The notes: generated from the letters alone by a model not told the origin. Positions 19,701 to 27,457 are shown, counted from the stretch's first letter. The stretch is 64,000 bases of DNA from Bacteroidota bacterium (GCA_016185125.1 JACPOC010000011.1:61923-125922); one strand, 5' to 3'. Program-made: numbers and translations.

Positions 19701-19912
19701 CCACCACCTTTGGCTCCTCTAACATTAACGGAAATACTTCCAGCACAAGGAGGCACGGTGAAATTTTGAATTGTACCTGTAAAATTAAATGTATACACTG
19801 TAGTTTGGCAAAATAAAAATGTTTGCATCACTATGAAAAATAGAGCCAGAGTAATTTTTTGGGAAACCAACTTTATTAAAACTCTTGGTAAATTATTTAA
19901 AACCATTTTCAC
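10769..19912 (-). CDS. giant repetitive surface adhesin with CHU_C terminus (cluster A)
   Basis: This 3047-residue secreted protein has a signal segment (LALFFIVMQTFLFCQ), then a glycine-rich region of about 200 residues with runs of up to seven Gly. There follow 29 tandem Ig-like repeats of about 72 residues (pattern ICSGNSATLTASGA, then YTWNPG, then TTYTVTG and a second Cys). Two divergent FFWNGPGG/FMWNGPGS modules and two DUF11-like domains (FGIAKAV and FGLTKAA) come next. The C-terminal CHU_C domain (FIPGGFSPDGDGKNDLFVIK, VYNRWGNKVY, LPQGTYYYILEF) is the T9SS signal found on gliding adhesins. Each repeat has a Cys pair, probably a disulphide. It resembles SprB in logic, not in sequence. 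Start could also be Met 3. Confidence 0.88.
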   Translation of the reverse strand: MKMVLNNLPRVLIKLVSQKITLALFFIVMQTFLFCQTTVYTFNFTGTIQNFTVPPCAGSISVNVRGAKGGGANGGNGASVTGTLAVTPGQVLQVIVGGAGNCPGGGFNSGGPGASGSSASCGGGGLSRLGMALIAAGGGGRGGGTVSVAGGSGGCLTGLPGATTFGGGGGGGTQFSGGAGGVPWGGGNAGGGGSIGLGGPGAVDPCFGTGPGGGGGGGYYGGGGGGSDCFVGGTGGGGGGGGGSSFTPAGGTCAPGINTGNGVVTITVNLSPPPIITVNSATICEGGSAVLTASGATSYTWQPGNLTGTSVTVSPASTTVYTVTGLLGTCTGTTTSQVTVNSTVTASASSNNICSGSSATLTAGGAVTYTWNPGNINSAVAIVSPTVSTTYTLTGANGLCISSTTISVLVTPPPIISAFNLSGTVCAGTMATLVGSGALTYTWFPGSVTGNVVTVTPTTNTTYTVIGSIGTCTGQTTVLVPVSNGPTLTVVASPTAICPGGTSTLSASGALSYTWNPGGTISNSIIVSPPVTTTYSVTGINGFGCTSTSTISLNVIPIPNITISPLTPSVCIGSSATLSASGASTYTWNPGGLNGSSIAVSPSVTTTYSIIGSNGSCTNSTTSTLTVVPVPTVSASSSTTSICSGNSLTLSGSGASTYTWNPGNLSGSSVIVTPTITTTYTLLGSSGSCTNSAVISITVNNGPAITTTASPGTICPGNSSTLTASGALSYSWNPGALTGSSVVVSPAITTVYSVTGNSAFGCLITATLNLSVNPTPTITTSASSSTICSGSSATLSAVGAATYTWNPGALTGATVVVSPGATTTYTVVGSNGTCTNSAVRTITVIPIPIVSASSSTASICSGGSATLSSAGATSYTWNPGGLTGSSIVVTPTITTTYTVIGSSGSCTNNAMLTLTVNNGPSLLTSANPTAVCPGNSSTLTSSGAVSYTWNPGASSGSTLVVTPPATTIYTVTGSTALGCTTTQTVSLTVNPNPTVTVAASSASVCIGSSATLTASGATTYSWLPGSLVGSTVAVNPVTNTTYTVTGTSLGCSSQATVTINVVPVPTVSAISNPTVICNGSSATLTANGAVTYTWMPGSLSGANVVVSPSVSTTYTVTGNNGSCSSTATIALLVNPTPSIIASSSPSAICVAGNVTLTATGNAATYTWMPGSLTGTSVIVSPTITTSYSLIATSAFGCTNTAIITVTVNSVPSLSLAATPSVICNGSSSTLIALGATSYTWMPGSLTGSNVIVTPGTSTNYTVTGATGACSASGTLTVIVNPTPTVTASASPTNICAGNSSTLTANGAVSYTWNPGNLNGVSVAVTPSATTIYTVTGSNAFGCLNTTTINLIVSPIPTITAVANPTAICNGNSSTLTAGGAASYTWNPGILTGSNVIVSPSVTTTYSIFGVLGICNATQTLNLIVNPLPIITASVSSPTICAGQSTNLTASGASSYTWNPGALTGSNVVVSPSLSTTYTVIGSNTFGCNNTQTVSVQVNPLPSLNITSTATNVCSGNSATLAASGATSYTWNPGGIFTSTIAVTPSATIVYTLMGANLSGCTNTLAFTLSVTPVPTVTAISNPSVVCVGNSSTLTASGAATYSWNPGALTGSVVVVTPATTTIYTVTGINGICSNTKTVSVNVNSLPTLTSSASSSTICAGNTTSLVVAGASTYTWLPGSLTGSMVAVSPTITTTYSVTGTNTLGCTASTTVLVNVNPLPTLSITATATNICSGNSATLAATGASSYTWNPGALTGSSVVITPAVNTTYTVTGSNGTCINTKTISVIINPTPIIIATSSSPSVCSGNSATLNASGGVSYVWNPGGSVSASLAVTPSVTTIYTVTGTSAAGCTNTAMITLSVSLTPTLTAVANPTSMCAGKSSTLTASGATSYTWNPGAIIGNTIIVSPTTSTIYTVTGVNGSCSSTKTVNVNVTPGPIIFAVANPSNICAGATSSLSAFGAASSYTWNPGGLPGANVTVTPSVTTTYTVSGSNFAGCVGTSTVNVIVNPSPNLTITPSSTIICSGNSATLTGSGATSYTWNPGAVLNPTIVVSPTANTTYTLSGSLAGCVSTKTLMLNVTPTLTVTASANTSVICSGNSAILSGSGAISYTWNPGVIIGTSVVVTPSVTTSYTVTGANGMCSNTAAITLTVNSLPTLTASTSSTMVCAASSVSLTAGGASTYTWQPGNMNGSSVTANPTMNTTYTVSGTNSNGCNNTAMVTVSVYPFPVIIATASPTSICVGGTSTLSASGASSFTWNPGSLTGNTISVTPTVTTTYSATASNSMGCFSTQTIQLVVQPNPTVTIVSSSTAVCSGGSATLTANGAITYTWEPGTLTGSVIIVTPTSSTVYTLTGANGICGTGSVTQNVVVNALPSITASVSSSITCTTPSVNLSATSSATNSGFFWNGPGGYTTTVQNPIGIAIPGNYTLTVINVVTGCSSGTFVSITTDTSVPTLTATVSGSLTCSNTTATVSAASSATNAVFMWNGPGSFTNSNSSFTTSTGGTYTVTLTDLTNSCQASALVTVNSNTAVPITATIIPATCSGTMANNNGSILAGGFIAGDKYDITPGTSYTGTATYTTAFSIPGSGMLISTLNNPITIVPITVRFFGTNGCTKDTTLFLIPTSCVTNTVFGIAKAVSTPTLKPNGTYDVNYYIIVKNTGSQQLNNITLIENLSTTFPLPTTYSLLGVPVVTSINSSITINSAFNGSVQTVITNTTSQIAAGKTDTIMFAVNLTHNGNFGPFKNTVIGFSSPTVGVVFADSSNTGYDPDPDLNGNPTNNNLPTILNLTPHLFFGLTKAATLSSKLSDNTWDITYTITVHNLGNDTLRNVSVKDSLFNNTIKYPATYFIKSGPIATGNLVPNASFNGNGNINLLISAQSKIAPGAINSIIFTINVNPDTVTIVKNSAFGKAINTTSIIVSDTSNAGSNPDSNNNGICNEPVDNIPTLITIPSTSLFIPGGFSPDGDGKNDLFVIKGLSTTIDNTFTVYNRWGNKVYGKDNYDNTWSGYPNVSGTLGNQRLPQGTYYYILEFKNSDIKPMIGFIVIQY
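12800..19100 (-). repeat. 29 tandem coding repeats of about 217 bp
   Basis: Inside the adhesin gene each unit encodes about 72 residues with the core YTWNPG. I counted 29 copies of the (Y/F)(T/S/V)W-x-PG core. The copies differ widely at synonymous positions and in their variable loops, so the array looks old and not recently amplified. Boundaries are approximate. Confidence 0.85.
19140..19720 (-). repeat. poly-glycine coding tract (GC-rich)
   Basis: Runs of GGN codons encode the glycine-rich domain, giving a locally very GC-rich, simple-sequence block in an otherwise AT-rich genome. Such tracts are prone to length change by slippage. Limits are approximate. Confidence 0.75.
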
Positions 19913-20115
19913 TTGTATTTAAATTATAGGTAATTAAGAATATTGCTTTTAACAACCATGCGATTCTTAAATTTTTATAAATGTAGTAAAAAAATTAAAT
20001 TATCAACAGTTTCTTAACTAAAACTGTCTCACAAGCAAGTAATTGCAGTAAAAAAAGGTTTAATTACGACTTTTCTGCGGAAATTTTTTATAAATTTTAA
20101 AATATATAAAATCAT

Positions 20116-20123
20116 TACTTTTG
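20116..20123 (+). promoter_or_regulatory. -7 promoter box (TACTTTTG) of mutL
   Basis: It matches TANNTTTG exactly and ends only seven bases before the mutL ATG, so the mRNA would be leaderless or nearly so. Confidence 0.5.
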
Positions 20124-20130
20124 AGGATAA

Positions 20131-21960
20131 ATGTCAAACAACATCATTGCCCTTTTACCGGATCATGTAGCGAATCAAATTGCTGCGGGTGAAGTAGTGC
20201 AAAGGCCTTCAAGCGTGGTGAAAGAACTGCTGGAAAACGCCATTGATGCCAAAGCTACTCAGATTAAACTTATTGTAAAAGATGCCGGAAAATCGCTGAT
20301 TCAGGTTATTGATAATGGTAATGGCATGAGTCCGTTTGACTCAAGAATGTGTTTTGAACGCCATGCAACTTCTAAAATTACTAAAGCGGATGATTTGTGG
20401 GCTCTTACTACAAAAGGATTCAGAGGCGAGGCATTGGCAAGTATAGCCGCGGTGGCGCAGGTTGAGCTAAAATCAAAACAAGAAAATGATATTGTGGGTC
20501 AGCATATAGTTATTGAAGGCAGCAAATTTATATCGCAATCAGAATGTCAGGCAGCTACAGGAACTACTTTTATTATAAAAAATCTTTTTTTTAACATTAC
20601 TGCCAGACGGAATTTTTTAAAAAACGATCAGATCGAACAAAAGCATATTATTGATGAGTTTGAACGTGTGGCCTTGCCGCATTGTGATATTCATTTTATA
20701 CTAATTAGTAACGGAAATGAAATATTAAATCTTCCGGCAGGCAATTTAATGCAGCGTATAAAACAATTATATGGAAATTATATGCTTAAAGATTTAGTTC
20801 CGGTGGCTGAAGATACTTCTTTCTTGAAAATTGGAGGTTATGTAAGTTTGCCCGGCGCGGCAGTTAAAACGCGTAAAGAGCAATTTATTTTTATTAATAA
20901 CCGTTTTATTAAAAATCCGTTTTTAAATCATGCGGTTTATGAGGCTTATAAGGAACTGATCAGTTATCAATCACACCCCAAGTTTTTCCTTTTTCTGGAA
21001 TTAGATCCTAAACATTTGGATATAAATATTCATCCCACAAAAACAGAAATTAAATTTACCGATGAACGCTCGGTTTATATGCTTCTGTTAAGTGTAATCA
21101 AACGCGCTTTAGGCAAAGCCAACGTAGCACCCTCTTTGGATTTTGAAACAAGCATAACCTCCAGTCTTGTAACTACAGACAGAGTTTACGCCCAGCCAAA
21201 AGTTAGTTATAATCCCGATTATAATCCATTTAAAAATTCAGGATCTTCTTTTGCAGGAATGGATTCTGAACTACAGAAAGTGAACAAGCAAAACTGGGAA
21301 ACCCTTTTTACCGGTTTCAAACAAACCTTTGAACGTGAAAACACAACATCTGATAATGCGCAACACGCTATTGAAGTTTTAAAAAAGGAAGCGGTTAACC
21401 ATAGTGTTTTTCAGTTAAACTATAAATACATTATAACTTCGTTTGATAAAAACGTTGTTATTATTGATCAGCAACGAGCACATGAACGCGCCATCTATGA
21501 GCTTTATTTAAGAACCATTCCTGAAAACAAAATATCTTCTCAGCAACTTTTGTTTCCGGAGCAAATTGAACTAAGTGCTAATGATTTTAATTTGATAAAG
21601 GAGTTAAAATCAGAATTTAATTTATTAGGATTTGATATAGAAGAGTTTGGTAAAAATAGTATTGTAATTAACGGTGCGCCGGCCGACATGCAGGATATGA
21701 ATGTTGTGGAAACCCTTGAAGGGATTCTGGAAACTTTTAAGCTTAACACGATAGATGCGAAAATAGAAAAACACGATAATTTATGCAGGGCCATTGCTAA
21801 AAACACTTGTATTAAATACGGAAAAATTCTAGATGAAAAGGAAATGCGGCTAATTGTTAGTCAGATTTTATATTGCCAGAACCCCTTATACACCCCAGGC
21901 GGAAAACCGGTGATGATGGAAGTGGAGCTTAACGAAATAGAAAAATTTTTTAAACGCTAA
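20131..21960 (+). CDS. mutL: DNA mismatch repair protein MutL
   Basis: This 609-residue MutL couples MutS recognition to strand removal. The GHKL ATPase motifs are present: ELLENAIDA, DNGNGM and GFRGEALASIAA within the first 110 residues, with the transducer region to about 330. A linker follows and then the C-terminal dimerisation domain, which contains DQQRAHERAIYE. This partly fits the endonuclease pattern DQHAxxExxxxE (the acidic residues are kept, His and Ala are not), so nicking activity is uncertain. The next gene's ATG follows the stop directly, so mutL heads an operon with two rhomboid genes. Confidence 0.95.
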   Translation: MSNNIIALLPDHVANQIAAGEVVQRPSSVVKELLENAIDAKATQIKLIVKDAGKSLIQVIDNGNGMSPFDSRMCFERHATSKITKADDLWALTTKGFRGEALASIAAVAQVELKSKQENDIVGQHIVIEGSKFISQSECQAATGTTFIIKNLFFNITARRNFLKNDQIEQKHIIDEFERVALPHCDIHFILISNGNEILNLPAGNLMQRIKQLYGNYMLKDLVPVAEDTSFLKIGGYVSLPGAAVKTRKEQFIFINNRFIKNPFLNHAVYEAYKELISYQSHPKFFLFLELDPKHLDINIHPTKTEIKFTDERSVYMLLLSVIKRALGKANVAPSLDFETSITSSLVTTDRVYAQPKVSYNPDYNPFKNSGSSFAGMDSELQKVNKQNWETLFTGFKQTFERENTTSDNAQHAIEVLKKEAVNHSVFQLNYKYIITSFDKNVVIIDQQRAHERAIYELYLRTIPENKISSQQLLFPEQIELSANDFNLIKELKSEFNLLGFDIEEFGKNSIVINGAPADMQDMNVVETLEGILETFKLNTIDAKIEKHDNLCRAIAKNTCIKYGKILDEKEMRLIVSQILYCQNPLYTPGGKPVMMEVELNEIEKFFKR

Positions 21961-22698
21961 ATGAACTTCGGCAATAATCAATACGGCAACAGCGCTTTTG
22001 GAGGCCTTCCGGTGGTAACTAAAAACATCATTATAATAAATGTAATTATGTTTGTTTTAACTATGCTTCTGCAGGGGCAGGGCATAAACCTTAACGATTA
22101 TTTTGGATTGCATCATCATCTGGCGCCGGCGTTTAAACCCCATCAGTTTATTACCTATATATTTATGCACGGCAGTATTACACATTTATTTTTCAATATG
22201 CTGGGTGTATTTATGTTTGGCCGTGTTTTGGAGCAAGCCTGGGGGCCAAAACGCTATCTTATTTTTTATATTGTTACCGGTTTAGGAGCAGCCATAGCGC
22301 AGTATATCATTTTGCACTTTGAAATTACTGATTGGCTGGACATGGCTAACGAACAAATAAATCAAACGGTAGACGCTGCAGATAGAGCGTCCCTCATTAA
22401 TCAAAAATACGCCGCTATTAATAGCCTTAACGGAAATGTTATTGTTGGCGCATCCGGTTCTTTATTTGGATTACTGGGTGCTTATGGCATGCTTTTTCCT
22501 AATCAAATGCTATACATTTATTTTCTTTTTCCGGTAAAAGCAAAATGGCTGGTAATTGCTTATGGTGCCATTGAATTGTTTAGTGGCATCAGGAATAGCC
22601 CTACCGATAATGTAGCGCATTTTGCTCACTTAGGCGGTTTATTTGTGGGAATAATATTGGTATTGTTATGGCGTAAGAACCGGTCTCATTTTTATTGA
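21961..22698 (+). CDS. rhomboid intramembrane serine protease (first of pair)
   Basis: This 245-residue polytopic protein cleaves transmembrane substrates within the lipid bilayer. The catalytic Ser is 165 in GASGSLFG and the His is 223 in AHFAHLGG; HGSITHLFFNM (70-80) is the conserved HxxxxHxxxN loop region. Five to six hydrophobic segments are visible. About 40 extra residues (121-160) sit before the catalytic-serine helix, forming a long soluble loop. It starts with no gap after mutL and is followed three bases later by a second rhomboid. Confidence 0.88.
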   Translation: MNFGNNQYGNSAFGGLPVVTKNIIIINVIMFVLTMLLQGQGINLNDYFGLHHHLAPAFKPHQFITYIFMHGSITHLFFNMLGVFMFGRVLEQAWGPKRYLIFYIVTGLGAAIAQYIILHFEITDWLDMANEQINQTVDAADRASLINQKYAAINSLNGNVIVGASGSLFGLLGAYGMLFPNQMLYIYFLFPVKAKWLVIAYGAIELFSGIRNSPTDNVAHFAHLGGLFVGIILVLLWRKNRSHFY

Positions 22699-22701
22699 TA
22701 T

Positions 22702-23529
22702 ATGAACTTTTTTCAACGAATAGCTTCCACTTTTCAGCAGCAGGGAAAGCTCGCGCAAATCATCATCATTAACGTGGCTGTTTTTTTAATGGTTAATATT
22801 TCTGATCACATTCTGCGCATTCCCGTTCTTAAATATTTAGCCCTTCCCATTGGAGGTTATGAGTTTATTTACAAATTCTGGACGCTGTTCACCTATATGT
22901 TTACGCACGCTTCTCTAGGTCACATCTTCTTTAACATGTTATTGTTTTATTTTACCGCCCAGCTTTTTTATCTCATTTTGGGCGAAAAAAAACTGTTTTA
23001 CGTGTACGTAATGAGCGGTCTTTCCGGTGGCGCTTTTTTACTTATTTGCGGCTTAATTTTTCCCGATTCGTTTTCAGCTTCATACCTTATTGGAGCCTCT
23101 GCGGGGGTTATGGGAGTAGTAATGGTTATGGCCTTATATGCGCCTAATTATGTGGTTCATTTATTTGGTGTTATTCAAATGCCTTACAAGTATTTTGCAA
23201 TGCTCACCTTTGTATTAAGTACGGTTTTAGACTTCTCACTGAATACCGGCGGTAAAATATCGCACATTGGAGGAGCCTTATTTGGCCTGGCTTACGGTTA
23301 TTTTTTAAAGAAAGGAATTGATATGTTTGACTTTAGTTTTATGACTAGAAAAAAGACAAAACTTAAGATAGTTTCCTACAATAAAATGCCGGATGAAGAG
23401 TATAATTTGATGAGAGCGAACGCCGAACGCCGCATGAACGAATTATTGGATAAAATTTCAAAAAGCGGCTACGACAGCCTTACTAAAAAAGAGAAGGATG
23501 AACTCTTTAATCTTTCACAAAAAAAGTAA
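22702..23529 (+). CDS. rhomboid intramembrane serine protease (second of pair)
   Basis: This 275-residue protein has Ser 133 in IGASAGVMG and His 188 in SHIGGALFG, with HASLGHIFFNML at 69-80. The membrane domain ends near residue 200 and is followed by a cytoplasmic tail of about 70 residues rich in Lys, Arg and Glu, a feature common in Bacteroidota rhomboids. It is a distinct paralog of the preceding gene and not a recent duplicate, as the sequences outside the motifs differ strongly. Substrates are unknown. Confidence 0.87.
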   Translation: MNFFQRIASTFQQQGKLAQIIIINVAVFLMVNISDHILRIPVLKYLALPIGGYEFIYKFWTLFTYMFTHASLGHIFFNMLLFYFTAQLFYLILGEKKLFYVYVMSGLSGGAFLLICGLIFPDSFSASYLIGASAGVMGVVMVMALYAPNYVVHLFGVIQMPYKYFAMLTFVLSTVLDFSLNTGGKISHIGGALFGLAYGYFLKKGIDMFDFSFMTRKKTKLKIVSYNKMPDEEYNLMRANAERRMNELLDKISKSGYDSLTKKEKDELFNLSQKK

Positions 23530-23566
23530 TTAATAGCAATTATTTACTTAATTTAGTTCTATAATA

Positions 23567-25132
23567 ATGTTAACCCGGTCGCTCTATATTCTTTTGCTTT
23601 GTTTTTTTGCGTTAGATTCTTTTTCGCAAGCGAAAGGGCTGCCAGGCACAATAGATGATGCTGACCAACATTTTGATCATAAAAATTTTTTAATGGCTAT
23701 GCCCATTTATAAAGCGGAGTTAAAAAGAGTGCCCGATAATAAAGAACTTTTATACAAACTGGGGTTGTGTTATCTTAATACCAAAATTAACCGCGAAGAG
23801 GCTGTTAAATATCTGGAGCAATATACAAAAGATCCTAAATGCAAAGAAGAAGCCTGGATTGACCTTGGCAGAGCATACCATCTGGTAAATAAAATTGATG
23901 CTGCGTTAGGTGCTTATGCGAAATATAAATCATTAAAACCAAAACGTGAAAGCGAAATTGCACATTTTGTGGAGCAATGCAACAATGCTCAAAAATTAAT
24001 GAATAATGCGGTGCACGTTTCTTTCCAAAATCTTGGAAAAGAAATAAATAGCGAAGACCCTGATTATTATCCTTTTGTTAACGGCGACGAAACTTTTTTA
24101 ACTTTCACTTCAAGAAGAAAAGATAATGTGGGAGGGAAGAAAATTGAAATTGACGGATACCACAGTAGTGATATTTATTACAGTAAAGTGGAGAATGGTA
24201 AATGGGCTAAAGTAACTAACGCGGGCAGAAACATTAATGGCGCTTTAGATGAACAAGCAGTGGGCTTAAAAGCAGATGGCCTTGAAATGTATGTTTATCT
24301 CGATCACATTGATAAATTTGGCGATATTTATGTTTCCAAACGCGCAGATCTTGCATCAGAATTTCCAAAACCAAAAATCTGTGATCCTATTATCAATGAA
24401 AAAATTGAAACCAGCGGCTGCTTAAATGAAGACGGTACCATTATGTTTTTTGCCAGAAGAGAAAAGGTAGAAGAGACAAGTGATTTGTTTGTGTGCAGAA
24501 AATTACCTAATGGTAAATGGGCGCTTCCTCAAAAACTACCCCCTTCCATCAACACAATTTATAATGAAGATTTTCCGTATTTATCAAGTGATGGCAAAAC
24601 ACTTTATTTTTCCAGCGAAGGCCATAACAGTATTGGGGGCTACGATCTTTTTAAAACCACTTGGGATGTGGAACAAAACATTTTTTCAAAGCCTGAAAAT
24701 CTTGGTTTTCCTATTAATTCTACCGACGATGACCGCAATATATGTGTAACGCCCGATAATAGAGTGGCTTATATCAGTGCTTTTAGAACGGGAGGTTTTG
24801 GAGATTTGGATATTTACAGAATTAAGTTTGATGATAACGAGCAGATCAGTAAAATTTATACTGGAAAAGTCTTTTTAGGAGATACGGCAGCGGCTGTTCA
24901 ACCTAAAAGTTATGTAGTGTCGATGAATGTTACAAACACGCAAAGTAATATTGACTATTTGTTTACCCCACATTCTAAAACAGGCAAGTTTGTAATGAGT
25001 TTGCCGGTAGGTAAATATGAGGTAGTTATCAGTGCCGACGGATATCAAGACTATAAAGAAGTTCTCATTATTTCAGATATCGGTAGAATTGATATGGAAA
25101 AAAACAAAAACTTCGTGCTCAAAAAAAAGTAA
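23567..25132 (+). CDS. secreted TPR/PD40 beta-propeller protein
   Basis: This 521-residue exported protein has a signal peptide (SLYILLLCFFALDSFSQA), TPR-like helices (about 30-140), PD40 propeller repeats (YLSSDGKTLYFSSEGHNSIGGYD and similar, about 150-415) and a C-terminal CarboxypepD_reg-like beta domain (about 425-515). It resembles the OmpA proteins of the two T9SS clusters in its first three domains but lacks the OmpA domain, so it is not anchored to peptidoglycan in the same way. A role in envelope or T9SS-related assembly is possible only by analogy. Confidence 0.75.
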   Translation: MLTRSLYILLLCFFALDSFSQAKGLPGTIDDADQHFDHKNFLMAMPIYKAELKRVPDNKELLYKLGLCYLNTKINREEAVKYLEQYTKDPKCKEEAWIDLGRAYHLVNKIDAALGAYAKYKSLKPKRESEIAHFVEQCNNAQKLMNNAVHVSFQNLGKEINSEDPDYYPFVNGDETFLTFTSRRKDNVGGKKIEIDGYHSSDIYYSKVENGKWAKVTNAGRNINGALDEQAVGLKADGLEMYVYLDHIDKFGDIYVSKRADLASEFPKPKICDPIINEKIETSGCLNEDGTIMFFARREKVEETSDLFVCRKLPNGKWALPQKLPPSINTIYNEDFPYLSSDGKTLYFSSEGHNSIGGYDLFKTTWDVEQNIFSKPENLGFPINSTDDDRNICVTPDNRVAYISAFRTGGFGDLDIYRIKFDDNEQISKIYTGKVFLGDTAAAVQPKSYVVSMNVTNTQSNIDYLFTPHSKTGKFVMSLPVGKYEVVISADGYQDYKEVLIISDIGRIDMEKNKNFVLKKK

Positions 25133-25144
25133 AAGGTTAAATTA

Positions 25145-26392
25145 TTACTCAGCTTGCGAAATCTCTAAGGCCTCATTTGCGATTGATTTTTTTACCGTTG
25201 CGCTTACCCCTTCACCCAACTCTGCAATAAACAAATTGTTTTTAAGAATGTAATCTCGTTGAAGTAACAGTTGATTGATGTTAACTAAAGCTACGGCGTA
25301 ATGATAATCCTCGCCGGTATATTGTTCAAAAATTTGATCGGCTCCTAATACCTCAAGGTTTATCAACGTATTATAACGTATATAAGCTTTAATAAAAATA
25401 TTATTATCGATAGTATTTTTTAAAGTTTGATTTAATTTTTTAAACGCGTATTTGTATTCGTATGATAATGCGGATATATCGGAAAGCACCGCCGCACCAG
25501 TGGGATGCCCGCCCGCGCCACGACCTTTAAGAAATTGTTCGCCACTAAATTCCCCTTCAACAATAACTCCGTTAAATTCATTTTCTACAAAAAATAAAGG
25601 ATTTTCCTGTTTAATAAATTTAGGCAAAACATACATTGATACTTTATTGTCGGTGTGTTTAATGGTAGGAACCAGTTTTATTTTGTACCCCTTTTCAGAA
25701 GCGTATTTTATATCGTTGTCGTGCAAAGTGGTAATGCCAATATTTAAAACATCATTCGGTTTGGCAAAAACGCCAAATGCATGCAAGGCAATTATAATGG
25801 CTTTATATTTTGAGTCAAAACCTTCTACATCGCTGGTAGGATCAGATTCGGCGAAACCTTTTTCCTGCGCTTGTTTTAAAGCAATTTGATAACTTATTTT
25901 ATCTGTAATTGTTTTGGTAAGTATGTAATTGGTAGTACCGTTAAATATGCCCGACACTTTATTCAATTGCTCGTTATCAAAGTATTCTTCAAGAGTTCGG
26001 ATGATTGGAATACTTCCGCAAGTACTGGCTTCATAGAGTAAAGATACATTATGCTTTTTCTGCAATTCGTATAATTCCTGCAAATGAGTTGCAACAAGTT
26101 TTTTGTTGGCAGTTACCACATGCTTTCCTTTTTGGATAGCATATTTTACAATTTCAAATGCTTCGTCTGCATCATCAATTAATTCAACAATTACATTAAT
26201 TTCAGGATTATCTAAAATATCATATTTATTAAATGTAAAAATATCACTGCCTAAAGTGCGCGGCTTGCTTTTATCTTTTACGGCAATTTTTGTAATGTTA
26301 GAAGTAAATCCGCTGCTGTTGTTTAACACATGATAAAGCCCCTGCCCTACACAACCAAAGCCAAACAGGCCTATGTTTAATTTGTTTGCCAT
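25145..26392 (-). CDS. hom: homoserine dehydrogenase
   Basis: This 415-residue enzyme reduces aspartate semialdehyde to homoserine, the branch point to threonine and methionine. It has an N-terminal Rossmann motif (GLFGFGCVGQGL), the catalytic-region block SGIFNGTTNYILTK and the GFAESDPTSDVEGFDSKYKAII signature. It is monofunctional, without an aspartokinase domain; the last 80 residues could hold a short regulatory domain. It follows metX by three bases and lies downstream of a SAM-I riboswitch, so it belongs to the methionine operon. Confidence 0.93.
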   Translation of the reverse strand: MANKLNIGLFGFGCVGQGLYHVLNNSSGFTSNITKIAVKDKSKPRTLGSDIFTFNKYDILDNPEINVIVELIDDADEAFEIVKYAIQKGKHVVTANKKLVATHLQELYELQKKHNVSLLYEASTCGSIPIIRTLEEYFDNEQLNKVSGIFNGTTNYILTKTITDKISYQIALKQAQEKGFAESDPTSDVEGFDSKYKAIIIALHAFGVFAKPNDVLNIGITTLHDNDIKYASEKGYKIKLVPTIKHTDNKVSMYVLPKFIKQENPLFFVENEFNGVIVEGEFSGEQFLKGRGAGGHPTGAAVLSDISALSYEYKYAFKKLNQTLKNTIDNNIFIKAYIRYNTLINLEVLGADQIFEQYTGEDYHYAVALVNINQLLLQRDYILKNNLFIAELGEGVSATVKKSIANEALEISQAE

Positions 26393-26395
26393 AAT

Positions 26396-27457
26396 TTAAT
26401 TGATAAAGCTCAAGGCCAGGTTTTCGTTTATAAAAGATTGTTTAGAGTTTAAAAAATCGGAAATTAATTTAGATATTTTTTTTGTTTCAATTAAAAATCC
26501 ATCATGTCCGTAAACAGAATCAATTACTTTAAATTTACTCTTTTTAATATGACGTGAAATAAATTCCTGCTCGTGAGGCGGGAATAAAAGATCGTTGCTG
26601 ATGCCAACGATTAGTGTATTTGATGCAATTGTATTTAAGGCTTTTTCAACCGACACCTTGGCGCGCCCCACATTATGCGAGTCCATGGCTTGCGACAAAG
26701 TAACATAAGAATAAGCATTAAAGCGCTTTACCAATTTTTCTCCCTGGTATCTTTGATAACTTGCAGAATTAAAATCCGATAATTTCTCATCGTGCTTTTC
26801 CGTTTGCGTTTCTTTATAAGTAGCGTAATTTCTATAACTTAACAAAGCAATGCTGCGGGCCGCTGCCAACCCTTTTTCGCCTCCGTTTTCGGTATTCGAA
26901 TAATAGGTTCTATCTGCTTTAATGGCCAAACGCTGACTCTCATTAAAAGCAATGCCCCATGGAGAGTGACGCGCATTGGTTGCTAAGATAATTGTGTTTT
27001 CAAAGAGATTGGGTTTTAAAATATTCCACTCCAAAACTTGTTGCGCACCTTGTGAGCCTCCAATTATCGTATTTATTTTTTCAATGCCAAGATATTTTCT
27101 TAAAAGTTCATGTACGTTAACCATGTCGCGGATGCTTATAGCAGGAAAATAACTGAACCATTTTTGTCCGGTTAATTTGTTTTCACTTAACGGGCCGGTG
27201 GTGCCGTAACAGGAGCCGAGATTATTTGCGCAAACAATAAAATGATCGTTGGGATTAAAATAATCGTTGTTGCCAAATAAACCCGGCCACCATTCAAAAA
27301 CGTTGCTATTAGCTGTTAGCGCGTGGCAAACCCAGATAACGTTATCTTTGTTTTTATTAAGTGTGCCGAATGTGTGGTAGGCGATTTTAAGGGAGGGCAG
27401 AGTACCGCCGGCCTCCAGCTTAAACGGTTGATTGTATTTAAAAGTTTTAACAGACAT
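26396..27457 (-). CDS. metX: homoserine O-acetyltransferase
   Basis: This 353-residue alpha/beta-hydrolase enzyme acetylates homoserine from acetyl-CoA, committing it to methionine synthesis. The nucleophile elbow is GGSQGAQQ with Ser 135; the acid is in ISNDLLFPP and the His in YGHDGFLIE. MSVKTFKYNQPF at 27457 is preferred to an upstream Met because it begins just after the stop of the preceding 76-residue gene (four bases apart). A succinyl donor is possible in the family, but the length and elbow fit the acetyltransferase. No metY or metB follows in the operon. Confidence 0.9.
   Translation of the reverse strand: MSVKTFKYNQPFKLEAGGTLPSLKIAYHTFGTLNKNKDNVIWVCHALTANSNVFEWWPGLFGNNDYFNPNDHFIVCANNLGSCYGTTGPLSENKLTGQKWFSYFPAISIRDMVNVHELLRKYLGIEKINTIIGGSQGAQQVLEWNILKPNLFENTIILATNARHSPWGIAFNESQRLAIKADRTYYSNTENGGEKGLAAARSIALLSYRNYATYKETQTEKHDEKLSDFNSASYQRYQGEKLVKRFNAYSYVTLSQAMDSHNVGRAKVSVEKALNTIASNTLIVGISNDLLFPPHEQEFISRHIKKSKFKVIDSVYGHDGFLIETKKISKLISDFLNSKQSFINENLALSFIN

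Noticed and set aside
10932..19769. Many open frames of 60-150 codons on the plus strand and in other minus frames across the adhesin
   Set aside because: They are shadows of the repetitive coding sequence; their similarity to each other reflects the repeats.
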